Source: JBLXBZ01 sp048265185 (GTDB lineage Bacteria > Pseudomonadota > Alphaproteobacteria > Rhizobiales > Stappiaceae). Taken from it: 64,000 bases of DNA. The notes under the pieces were generated by a model. That model did no database searches, had not been told where the DNA came from, and was given only the letters and a program-made list of their open reading frames with translations. The translations under genes and the position numbers were made by a program. Below, one piece after another: positions 18,150-25,775 of this stretch (position 1 is the first letter of the stretch; every line of letters begins with the position of its first letter). Location of the stretch: contig JBLXBZ010000004.1 in NCBI GenBank assembly GCA_048265185.1, forward strand, positions 186,001 through 250,000, read 5' to 3'.

Positions 18150-18905
18150 CTACTTCAAAGCCTCACATAGCGCCGCGTTATGCAGACGAGGCGCTTGGCC
18201 AATCCAGATATTCAGAAAATCGTCAAGCCACTTGCGAACGGACGGGTCGAAAACAAAGCGCCCGGCGAAATGATCCTGACGCGCCTGCGCCCCCGGCATC
18301 TCCATACGCGGCGCCCCACGCGTGGTCCAGCGCACCATCATCGCATGGGTTAACTCCGGGTGAAACTGAATTCCATAGGCCGTCGGTCCAACTTTCATGG
18401 CCTGATTGGGGTAGTCCCGTCCATGCGCAAGCAACTCGGCTCCCGACGGCAGCTCAAACCCTTCCTTGTGCCACTGATAGACCTTCGCCGGCCACTGCAT
18501 AAGTTTCTCGCCTTCAATCGTTGGCTCTAGATCGTAATAACCGATCTCAACCAACCCGCGTTCATGCGGGGCGACCTTTCCCCCAAGATGACGCGCAAGC
18601 ATCTGCGCGCCAAGACAAATGCCGAGAAACGGTTTTTCTTCCCGCAACGGCACCTTGATCCAGTCAATTTCACGGGAGATGAACGCGTCGGGATCATTGG
18701 CGCTCATGGGACCGCCAAAAATCACCACCCCGGCGTGATCAGCCAATGTCTCCGGCAATAAGTCTCCAAAACGAGGCTTGCGAATATCCAAGGCGAAGCC
18801 GCGCTTGACAAGCTCCTGCCCCACACGGCCCGGCGTGGAGTTTTCCTGATGCAGCACGACCAGAATTTTCGGCCTGCCCGCTAATTCTTTCGGATTAATA
18901 TACAT
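18150..18905 (-). CDS. Class I glutamine amidotransferase-like protein
   Basis: A 251-residue protein with a class I glutamine amidotransferase (GATase1) fold. The nucleophile elbow is GICLGAQML near residue 97 and the catalytic histidine-glutamate pair is in YGIQFHPELTH near 191; VIFGGPMSANDPD forms the oxyanion side. Similar stand-alone proteins are annotated as GMP-synthase-like amidotransferases, and some hydrolyse gamma-glutamyl compounds; the substrate cannot be told from sequence. It is convergent with pyc and has no operon partner. Confidence 0.88.
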   Translation of the reverse strand: MYINPKELAGRPKILVVLHQENSTPGRVGQELVKRGFALDIRKPRFGDLLPETLADHAGVVIFGGPMSANDPDAFISREIDWIKVPLREEKPFLGICLGAQMLARHLGGKVAPHERGLVEIGYYDLEPTIEGEKLMQWPAKVYQWHKEGFELPSGAELLAHGRDYPNQAMKVGPTAYGIQFHPELTHAMMVRWTTRGAPRMEMPGAQARQDHFAGRFVFDPSVRKWLDDFLNIWIGQAPRLHNAALCEALK

Positions 18906-19025
18906 AAGGCCAGTATAGCCCCAGCGCGCGCAAGGTCGACCCCAAAGACGACAAATCAGGCGCCAATATTTACGGCGCCGCCCCCATTTTTCCGCCTATT
19001 TTAGCTGCGGTTCGGGCGTGCGCGC

Positions 19026-19508
19026 CTAGCGTTCCTGTGAGCCGTCATGAGCGTCATGCTCATGAGACACCTTACGCCGCAAGCTAAGCCGGTCTCGCGA
19101 CGACACGCCCAGCAATTCCGCCACGCGCCAAATGGTGTTGTCCTCAAACTCATGAACGACGCCGTCCGCGTAAACCATTTCCCACATGAGCTCGACAATC
19201 TTGAGCCGCTCGTCAGCGTCAAGATTACGCTTAAGGACCGAAGTGAAACCATAAAGGTCAACCGCTTCATTGTCTCGATCCTGCGCAGCGGCGATCAATT
19301 CCGCCGTTTCCTCGTCGCTCAGCTCATATGTGCGCTTCAACACCTCTTCAAGCTTATCGCGCTCAACGTCGTCCACAATGCCGTCAACGGAAATCACATG
19401 AAACAAAAGAGCCGCCGCCGCCAAGCGATGATCGTCTTCAGCGAAGGTTTTTTTGCCTTCATCGCCGTAAGTCACTTGCTTCAGAAATTGTTTCAGCGCG
19501 CTCAGCAT
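19026..19508 (-). CDS. TerB-family protein
   Basis: A 160-residue cytoplasmic, all-helical protein of the TerB (tellurite resistance/DjlA N-terminal-like) family. The acidic repeats ISVDGIVDDVERDKLEEVL and VYADGVVHEFEDNTIWRVAELLG are the paired metal-binding motifs of the family. The start at 19508 (MLSALKQFLKQ) is chosen because AAAGAG lies about eight bases upstream and the extension up to 19613 has no conserved character. Function in non-pathogens is not established. No other ter genes are near. Confidence 0.85.
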   Translation of the reverse strand: MLSALKQFLKQVTYGDEGKKTFAEDDHRLAAAALLFHVISVDGIVDDVERDKLEEVLKRTYELSDEETAELIAAAQDRDNEAVDLYGFTSVLKRNLDADERLKIVELMWEMVYADGVVHEFEDNTIWRVAELLGVSSRDRLSLRRKVSHEHDAHDGSQER

Positions 19509-19713
19509 CAGGGTCTCTTTCGGTTTCAGGTCCCGGTCAGTATCGGCGGCGCGCCGCATTTTGCAAGCCCTGCGCGCAAACCAGACTGAATCAATGAGCA
19601 CTCCCGCCAACATTGTGTCTAATTTGCAATAGTTGCGAAACCTTCATGAGCGCCGCCAAACGTCAATCTCGCTAAGGTGAGCCGCTCTGCGCGGACAACA
19701 GTCGCTCCTTTAG

Positions 19714-19730
19714 TTTGGAATAATTCTAAC
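19714..19730. promoter_or_regulatory. Candidate Irr control element (ICE box)
   Basis: TTTGGAATAATTCTAAC differs at two of fourteen arm positions from the alphaproteobacterial Irr consensus TTTAGAA-N3-TTCTAAA. It lies about 120 bases upstream of the first ORF of the imelysin operon. Confidence 0.5.
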
Positions 19731-19756
19731 AACATGATTTAAAACCAGAAAATACT

Positions 19757-19771
19757 TGACTATTATTGTCA
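19757..19771. promoter_or_regulatory. Candidate RirA iron-responsive operator (IRO box)
   Basis: TGACTATTATTGTCA fits the IRO motif TGA-N9-TCA and is a symmetrical dyad (TGAC/GTCA). It overlaps a TTGACT hexamer (19756-19761) that could be the -35 element, where a repressor would block the promoter of the iron operon. Confidence 0.55.
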
Positions 19772-19852
19772 TATATATTTGGTTGCCGACGGAAATGTTG
19801 AAGTATCGCCTTATGGTGGCGGGATCTTGACCCCCGTTTATTGGAGGCCACA

Positions 19853-19930
19853 ATGAAAAAAGCGACAACCGCCGACAAGTCCGGCGCGCCTGTTAATGAA
19901 CGCGCCCTTTTGTGGAAAAATGCGTCATGA
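19853..19930 (+). CDS. 25-residue leader ORF coupled to the iron operon
   Basis: A short ORF (MKKATTADKSGAPVNERALL and five more residues) with a good ribosome-binding site (GGAGG at 19843-19847). Its TGA overlaps the ATG of the next gene as ATGA, the hallmark of translational coupling. It lacks the GKLILTK ending of HemP-type proteins, so it is not a recognisable HemP. It may be a regulatory leader peptide or a small structural protein. Confidence 0.5.
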   Translation: MKKATTADKSGAPVNERALLWKNAS

Positions 19931-20439
19931 CGTCGCGCGAGCATGACGCCCCGGCCCAGACGTCTGGCGTGGATCAGGCGGAATATCTCGTCGTCGAAGG
20001 CCTACGGCGATGGCTGGCGGGATACGCTACGGGCAGCATAGAATGCTGGGAGCTTGCTTGGCGCCTTTACGCCGAACGATTAGGCCAACATCGCGCCGGA
20101 CCGGCGGTGTCGGCGCTGTCATGTTTCGCGCGCACGCTCAACGCCCACTCGCGGGATGATTTACGCCTCTTCCCGTACGAATGCCCACGCTTTTGCAAAC
20201 ACGAGTGTTTGTCGCTGGCCTTGCTTGGCGCATGGCAGATTGGAGAGCGGGACACCGCCGCGCATTACGCCGAGGCGTTGGTGACGCAAGCAGGCCTGCC
20301 CGAGGCTTTAGAGACCGGCGCCGATTTCGCTCAAACCTTGATCTCTCTCAATCTGCAACTGCCGTTCAGACCGCCACTCGCTCCACATGAGAACACTTGC
20401 CCGCTAGCGTCCCTGCGCCATCCCCGAAAACTGCATTAA
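19927..20439 (+). CDS. Unknown protein with CX3CX3C motif, first full gene of the iron operon
   Basis: A 170-residue helical, probably cytoplasmic protein with no signal peptide and no domain that I recognise. Start is ATG 19927 (overlapping the leader's stop); an in-frame GTG at 19912 lies inside the leader. The middle carries a compact cysteine cluster, YECPRFCKHECLSLALLG, spacing C-X3-C-X3-C with an adjacent histidine, suited to binding a metal or iron-sulfur cluster; one further cysteine near the C-terminus. Context is the clue: it is translated just behind candidate iron-responsive boxes and 52 bases before the first imelysin gene. A role in cytoplasmic iron handling or sensing is an inference only. 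Confidence 0.75.
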   Translation: MTSREHDAPAQTSGVDQAEYLVVEGLRRWLAGYATGSIECWELAWRLYAERLGQHRAGPAVSALSCFARTLNAHSRDDLRLFPYECPRFCKHECLSLALLGAWQIGERDTAAHYAEALVTQAGLPEALETGADFAQTLISLNLQLPFRPPLAPHENTCPLASLRHPRKLH

Positions 20440-20491
20440 AAACAACTTTCACAATACCACGGGGCCCCACGCCCTTTCAAAGGAGACTCAT

Positions 20492-21766
20492 ATGCTTTTC
20501 CGTCCTGCGATTTTTTTTGCAGCCCCCTTGCTCGCCGCCACCGCTTTGACGGCTCCCGTCTTGGCGGCGGACGAAGCCGCGACTCCAGCCAATGTTCTCG
20601 CCACCTATCAGGATATCGCCGAAGCGGCCTACTCCGACTCGCATAAAAACGCGCAGGATCTTTCCAAAGCTGTAACCGCCTTGATTGAAACGCCGAACGA
20701 GGAAACGCTCGAAGCCGCGCGCGCCGCATGGAAAGTCGCCCGCCGCCCCTACCAGCAAACCGAAGTTTATCGTTTCGGCAACGCCATTGTCGACGCGTGG
20801 GAGGGCAAGGTCAACGCTTGGCCGCTGGATGAAGGCATGATCGACTATGTCGACGCCTCTTATGGCGCGGATTCACCTGAAAACCCTTATTTCACCGCCA
20901 ATGTCATCGCCACGCCCAAGTTAAAGGTTGGCGGCGAAGAAGTGGACGCAACGGAAATTACGCCGGAGCTATTGGCTCAAACCCTGCAGGAAGCCGGCGA
21001 CATTGAAGCCAATGTGGCCACTGGTTATCACGCCATCGAGTTTCTTCTTTGGGGGCAGGATCTCAACGGCACGAACGCTGGCGCCGGCAACCGTCCAGCC
21101 ACCGATTTCGACCCTAAAAATTGCACTGGCGGCAACTGCGAACGCCGGGCGGCCTATTTGAAGGCGGCCACAGACCTGCTGATCTCTGATCTCAACGAAA
21201 TGGCGCAGGCCTGGGCGAAAGGCGGCGCGGCGCGGGCTGAGTTGGCGGAAAAAGGCGAAGCTGGCGGTCTGGCCACCATTCTCACCGGCATGGGCTCCTT
21301 GTCTTATGGCGAACTGGCGGGCGAGCGCATCAAGCTCGGCCTGATGCTGCATGACCCAGAAGAAGAGCATGATTGCTTCTCAGACAACACCCACATGTCG
21401 CATCTGGACGACGTTCTGGGCATTCAGAACGTCTGGCTCGGCGTTTATGGCGACAACGTCAAAGGTCCATCGCTGCAGGCGCTCGTAGCGGAGAAAGACG
21501 CCGATCTGGCCAAGGAAATGACCGCCAAGCTTGAGACGACGGTCGCAGCCTTCAAAGCCATGCAAAAGCGCGCGGAAACCGTGGAGGCCTATGACCAGAT
21601 GATCGGCGAAGGCAACGCGGAAGGCAACGCCGTGGTTCAAGCTGGCGTTGACGCGCTGGTGGACCAGACACGCACCATCGAACGCGTCGTGGCGCTTCTT
21701 GGTCTTCAAGACGTGGCATTTGAAGGCTCAGACAGCCTGGACAATCCTAACGCCGTCTTCCAATAA
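20492..21766 (+). CDS. Imelysin-family iron-regulated periplasmic protein
   Basis: A 424-residue secreted protein of the imelysin (IrpA/ICMP/EfeO-M75) family, implicated in periplasmic iron acquisition. A signal peptide is plain in the first 26 residues, cleaving after VLAAD or just before. The family's putative metal motif GxHxxE is seen as GYHAIEFLLWG near residue 178. The central region has CTGGNCERR, a Cys pair that may form a disulfide. Ribosome-binding site AAAGGAG precedes the ATG. The following hairpin (21775-21807) separates it from the di-haem gene and may raise its mRNA level relative to downstream genes. Confidence 0.94.
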   Translation: MLFRPAIFFAAPLLAATALTAPVLAADEAATPANVLATYQDIAEAAYSDSHKNAQDLSKAVTALIETPNEETLEAARAAWKVARRPYQQTEVYRFGNAIVDAWEGKVNAWPLDEGMIDYVDASYGADSPENPYFTANVIATPKLKVGGEEVDATEITPELLAQTLQEAGDIEANVATGYHAIEFLLWGQDLNGTNAGAGNRPATDFDPKNCTGGNCERRAAYLKAATDLLISDLNEMAQAWAKGGAARAELAEKGEAGGLATILTGMGSLSYGELAGERIKLGLMLHDPEEEHDCFSDNTHMSHLDDVLGIQNVWLGVYGDNVKGPSLQALVAEKDADLAKEMTAKLETTVAAFKAMQKRAETVEAYDQMIGEGNAEGNAVVQAGVDALVDQTRTIERVVALLGLQDVAFEGSDSLDNPNAVFQ

Positions 21767-21774
21767 GAACTTTT

Positions 21775-21807
21775 GGTCGGGAAGCAGCCTGAAGCGACTT
21801 CCCGACC
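21775..21807 (+). terminator. Intra-operon hairpin after the first imelysin gene
   Basis: Perfect 10-bp stem GGTCGGGAAG / CTTCCCGACC with a 13-base loop, beginning eight bases after the stop codon. No T tract follows, so an attenuating or mRNA-protecting hairpin is more likely than full termination. Confidence 0.5.
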
Positions 21808-21888
21808 ATATCCATAGCCGATGACACGCGCAGCGAGTAAATTACGCATGGGGGGGCATATTGACGAGCAAGATCAAAGAGTGCAGCA

Positions 21889-23418
21889 ATGAACAACAGC
21901 AAACAACGACTTTTCACTTTGGCGCTCGCAGCCGCGGCTTTTGCGTTCCCGGCATTTGCTCAAACAGCAGGATCACATGAGGATCGCGACGATCTCACCC
22001 CGAAGGAACAGATCAGAGCGCAAAAAGCCCTCGCCCCCGTAAGCGACTTTTCCAAGGCGGAGCCTTTCGAGGCCATGGCCGGGGGGGGGGCGACGTCGCG
22101 CAAACATGTCACCCCTGACGTTTTCTCCCATCCATCGCCAAATTTATCCTTCGCCGAGCGTGAACAATTTTTCCTCGGCAATGGTCTTTTCCGCAAGCTC
22201 TGGGTCTCCTCTCCCTCCTCCACCCAAGCCTCCGACGGCCTCGGACCGCTGTTCAACGCCCGCTCCTGTCAGGGCTGCCACCTGAAAGACGGACGCGCCC
22301 ACCCGCCGGAGCCGGGCGAGGAGCCGGTGGGCCTGTTTTTGCGCCTTTCGGTCCCTCCCCTGAATGAGGCGGAACGCGAGGAGCTGAACTCCGGCCGCAA
22401 GCTGGTTCTGCCCGAGCCTACCTATGGCGGCCAATTGCAGACTTTCGCCGTTCCCGGCCTCAAAGCCGAAGCGCAAATGAGCGTCACCTATAAAGACTTG
22501 CCGGTCACCCTCGACGACGGAACGGTCGTGACTCTTCGCGCCCCTTCCTATGACGTCACTGAACTGGCCAACGGCCCAATGCGCGACGATGTGATGATCT
22601 CGCCGCGGATTGCTCCGCCGATGATCGGTTTGGGCTTGTTGGAAGCCATCCATGAGAGCGACATTCTGGCGAAGGCTGACCCTGACGACGCCGACAAGGA
22701 CGGCGTATCCGGCCGCGCAAGCTATGTGGCGGATCCGAAAACCGGCGCGCTGACCCTCGGTCGTTTCGGTTGGAAAGCCAGCGCGCCAAATGTGCGCGCG
22801 CAATCCGCCGCCGCCTTCTCCGGCGACATCGGCATATCAAGCCCGGAACACCCAGATAATTACGGCGATTGCACTCAATCTCAAACCGATTGCCGGGCCA
22901 TGCCCCATGGAGAACAGCCTCGTCTTGGACCTTCGGAAGCGCCCGACCCGGTTCTTGCGCTGGTGGATTTCTATTCAAGAAATCTCGCCGTTCCAATTCG
23001 CCGCGACGTTGACGATCCAACGGTTCTGCGCGGCAAAAAGGTTTTTTACGACCGTGGTTGCGCCTCTTGTCATACGCCCAAATACGTCACTCGCAAAGAC
23101 GCCGACATCAAGGCCCATCGCTTTCAGCTAATCTGGCCCTACACGGACATGCTTCTCCATGACATGGGCGAAGGTCTCGCCGACCACCGCCCCGCCGGCA
23201 TGGCCACAGGCTCGGAATGGCGCACGCCGCCCCTATGGGGCGTGGGTTTAACGTCAGAAATCGGCGGCAAGGAAAGCTATCTGCATGACGGTCGCGCACG
23301 CAATCTGACCGAAGCCATTTTGTGGCATGGCGGCGAAGCTCAATCCGCCCGCGACGCTTTCGCCGCTTCAAACAAGCAAGACCGCGACGCCCTCATCCGT
23401 TTTCTGGAGTCCCTTTAA
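21889..23418 (+). CDS. Di-haem oxidoreductase (COG3488 thiol oxidoreductase family)
   Basis: A 509-residue periplasmic c-type cytochrome-like protein that routinely sits between imelysin genes. The signal peptide spans residues 1-24 (ending AFAFPAFA). Two haem c sites are visible, CQGCH near 127 and CASCH near 391, with a conserved HDG and DMGEGL region that may supply axial ligands. The acidic DPDDADKDGVSGR is an apparent calcium-type loop. A run of ten G residues at 22081-22090 codes for Gly-Gly-Gly around residue 65. A role in redox cycling of iron before uptake is inferred from context. Confidence 0.92.
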   Translation: MNNSKQRLFTLALAAAAFAFPAFAQTAGSHEDRDDLTPKEQIRAQKALAPVSDFSKAEPFEAMAGGGATSRKHVTPDVFSHPSPNLSFAEREQFFLGNGLFRKLWVSSPSSTQASDGLGPLFNARSCQGCHLKDGRAHPPEPGEEPVGLFLRLSVPPLNEAEREELNSGRKLVLPEPTYGGQLQTFAVPGLKAEAQMSVTYKDLPVTLDDGTVVTLRAPSYDVTELANGPMRDDVMISPRIAPPMIGLGLLEAIHESDILAKADPDDADKDGVSGRASYVADPKTGALTLGRFGWKASAPNVRAQSAAAFSGDIGISSPEHPDNYGDCTQSQTDCRAMPHGEQPRLGPSEAPDPVLALVDFYSRNLAVPIRRDVDDPTVLRGKKVFYDRGCASCHTPKYVTRKDADIKAHRFQLIWPYTDMLLHDMGEGLADHRPAGMATGSEWRTPPLWGVGLTSEIGGKESYLHDGRARNLTEAILWHGGEAQSARDAFAASNKQDRDALIRFLESL

Positions 23419-24554
23419 TGTTCCAAACGCTCATGAAACAAACAGCGACGCGAAAAACGGGCGGACGCTTCGCCGTCCATCTATTAGCCTTCACGTTGCT
23501 GACCGCAAGCCCGCTTTCCGCCCACGCCGCCAGTCCGGAAGACGACGGCGCCATGACGGCGGCGCTTTTTTCCGCCTATGTCATCCCCTCCATTGATCGC
23601 CTCAACGGCCAATTGGCCGCGTTGAGTGACAAAACCACCGCCCTGTGCGACGCCTCCAGCGAAACCACGAAAACAGAGTTTCGCAACGCCTTCACAGACG
23701 CCGTCAAGGCTTTCGCTCACGTGTCGTTTCTGCGCTTTGGCGCCATGACCCATAACAACCGCCTGGAGCGCCTCGCCTTTCTTCCGGACGCGCGCGGCGT
23801 CGTGCGCCGACAAGTGACCAAAATACGCGCCGCGCAAGAGCCAAGCGTTCTTGATCCCAACGCCCTGCGCAAGAAAAGCGTGGCCCTGCAAGGATTGACG
23901 GCTCTGGAGCAAATCGCTTTTTCCGCCGATGGCGAATTGACCCTTGGCGACAAAAGCGGCCAGCATGACTTTCTCTGCGGTTACGCCCGCGCGCTTACCC
24001 AGCGGCTGGTGGAAACAAGCGCTGAAGCCCTGAAAAGCGAGCGCGCTAAAGACGGCCAAACGGCCCTTTTACTGGCTCCCGGCGCGGATAACCCCTTGGT
24101 GCGCACCCCCCGCGAGGCCACTGAATATGTGTTCAACATGTTGGTGACCGGAGTTTCCACCCTGCGTGATCAGGTGTTGGAGCGCGCGCTTGAAGAAGGA
24201 ACGCCCAGCGCCCGAGCGACGCGAATTCCCTTCGCCCGCAGCCACAATGGCCTGACATTTGTCAGCGCTTCGCTGGATGGCCTTCAAAGCGCTTTTGGCG
24301 CCGGCCAGTTCGCCGCCTATGTTCCCGAGAATTACGCCTGGATCGGCCCCTCCATCGACTTCGAATTCAGCAACGCCGCCAAAGCGCTGAAAAAGGCCCC
24401 CTTCCCCGCCGCCAAAGCTCTGGCGGAGCCTCAAGGACGTAAGACGCTTGAATATGTCGAGATCGTTCTCAAAGGCTTGAGGGAGACAATCGCGGGCGAA
24501 CTCGCCGGCGCGCTGGAGCTCAAGGGAGGATTTAATTCACTTGATGGAGATTGA
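23418..24554 (+). CDS. Second imelysin-family periplasmic protein
   Basis: A 378-residue imelysin paralogue. Its ATG overlaps the stop codon of the di-haem gene by one base (TAATG), indicating coupling. The signal peptide covers about 38 residues with a basic N-terminus and the hydrophobic stretch FAVHLLAFTLLTASPLSAHA. Family features are HVSFLRFGAM and NRLERLAFLPD in the N-terminal repeat and the GLTALEQIAF segment that replaces the GxHxxE motif of the first imelysin; no strict GxHxxE was found, so its metal site may differ. Its end overlaps the DUF1513 gene. Confidence 0.9.
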   Translation: MFQTLMKQTATRKTGGRFAVHLLAFTLLTASPLSAHAASPEDDGAMTAALFSAYVIPSIDRLNGQLAALSDKTTALCDASSETTKTEFRNAFTDAVKAFAHVSFLRFGAMTHNNRLERLAFLPDARGVVRRQVTKIRAAQEPSVLDPNALRKKSVALQGLTALEQIAFSADGELTLGDKSGQHDFLCGYARALTQRLVETSAEALKSERAKDGQTALLLAPGADNPLVRTPREATEYVFNMLVTGVSTLRDQVLERALEEGTPSARATRIPFARSHNGLTFVSASLDGLQSAFGAGQFAAYVPENYAWIGPSIDFEFSNAAKALKKAPFPAAKALAEPQGRKTLEYVEIVLKGLRETIAGELAGALELKGGFNSLDGD

Positions 24555-25683
24555 TCGCAGACATTTGCTTCAAATGATCGGGCTTGGCGCGGCGGGCGTA
24601 AGCGCCGCCTCTCTCCCTGCGGCGCCTCTCGCAGCCTTCGCCGCCCACATGAATGAGGCCATGGACGAGCCGCTCTTCGCTAGCGCCTGCCGCCAGGCTA
24701 ATGGTCAATACGCCGTGAAGCTCACGTCGCCGGAAGGCCTTACGGCGCTGGAAATCCCCCTGCCGGGCAGAGGCCATGACATCACCCGTGATCAGGTCTC
24801 CGGACGCTGCGCCGCCTTCGCCCGGCGTCCGGGAACTTTCGCCGTTCTCTTTGACCCCATGACGCAAGCGCCCGTCCAAACAATCACCTCTCCAAAGGGC
24901 CGCCATTTCTATGGCCACGGCGCCTTTTCCCCCGACGGCCGGCTGCTTTACGCCGTGGAGAACGACTATGACGCCGCCCGAGGCCTCTTGGGCGTTTATG
25001 ACGTTAGCGGCGCCGCCCCAACGCGTATCGGCGAACTGGAGACCGGCGGCGTCGGACCTCACGATCTCTTGCTTTGCCCCGATCAAACGACGCTGGTGGT
25101 GGCCAATGGAGGCATTGAAACCCATCCGGACAAGGGCCGCGCCAAGCTTAACCTTGAGACCATGGCGCCTTCCATCGTCTTCATGAACCGTTTCACCGGC
25201 GATATTCTCGCCCGTCACCGGCTCTCTGCGGATCTGCATCAACTCTCCTTGCGGCATATGGCCATCGACGGCGGTGGACGTGTTTGGGTCGGCGGACAAT
25301 ATGAAGGCGCGGCCGACGCCGCCCCGCCGCTGGTGGCGCGTCTGAGCCGAGACGAGGCGCCAACGCTGCTGGAGATACCCGCCCCGATTCAAGCCGGATT
25401 GCAAAACTACATAGGCTCGGTCACCGCCAATACGGCCGGGGACGTTATCGCCACCTCTTGCCCACGCGGCGGAAAAATCCTCTATTGGGCGGCGCAAGAC
25501 GGACGCTTCCTCGGCGAACAAACAATCCCCGACGGCTGCGGCGTCGCGCCCATGGAACGCGACGGGTTCCTCATTTCCGACGGCTCCGGCGGTCTGCATT
25601 GGTCAAACGCCCCCACCGCAAAACCCGAACTTCTGGCGCTCAAGGCGGGCGTTTCCTGGGACAACCACATGATCTCCTTGTAA
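24544..25683 (+). CDS. DUF1513 protein, Tat-exported
   Basis: A periplasmic protein of about 379 residues, last member of the iron operon. The N-terminus EIDRRHLLQMIGLGAAG is a twin-arginine-type signal, which suggests that it folds, perhaps with a cofactor, before export. The remaining sequence has repeated GxxYAVEND, VGPHDLLL and VWVGGQYEG units of a seven-bladed beta-propeller, as known for DUF1513. The start is ATG 24544 or the adjacent TTG 24541; GGAGG is 13 or 10 bases upstream. It overlaps the second imelysin gene by 11 bases. Biochemical function unknown. Confidence 0.9.
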   Translation: MEIDRRHLLQMIGLGAAGVSAASLPAAPLAAFAAHMNEAMDEPLFASACRQANGQYAVKLTSPEGLTALEIPLPGRGHDITRDQVSGRCAAFARRPGTFAVLFDPMTQAPVQTITSPKGRHFYGHGAFSPDGRLLYAVENDYDAARGLLGVYDVSGAAPTRIGELETGGVGPHDLLLCPDQTTLVVANGGIETHPDKGRAKLNLETMAPSIVFMNRFTGDILARHRLSADLHQLSLRHMAIDGGGRVWVGGQYEGAADAAPPLVARLSRDEAPTLLEIPAPIQAGLQNYIGSVTANTAGDVIATSCPRGGKILYWAAQDGRFLGEQTIPDGCGVAPMERDGFLISDGSGGLHWSNAPTAKPELLALKAGVSWDNHMISL

Positions 25684-25775
25684 AATACACCCAAAATAAG
25701 AAGATTATATTCTTTCATCACGCTCACGGCACGCTTTGGCATACACTCCAAGTGATTCGTATTAGGAGGGCCACG

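Noticed and set aside
19853..19930. Reading the 25-residue leader ORF as HemP (haemin uptake protein)
   Set aside because: The characteristic HemP ending with GKLILTK is absent.
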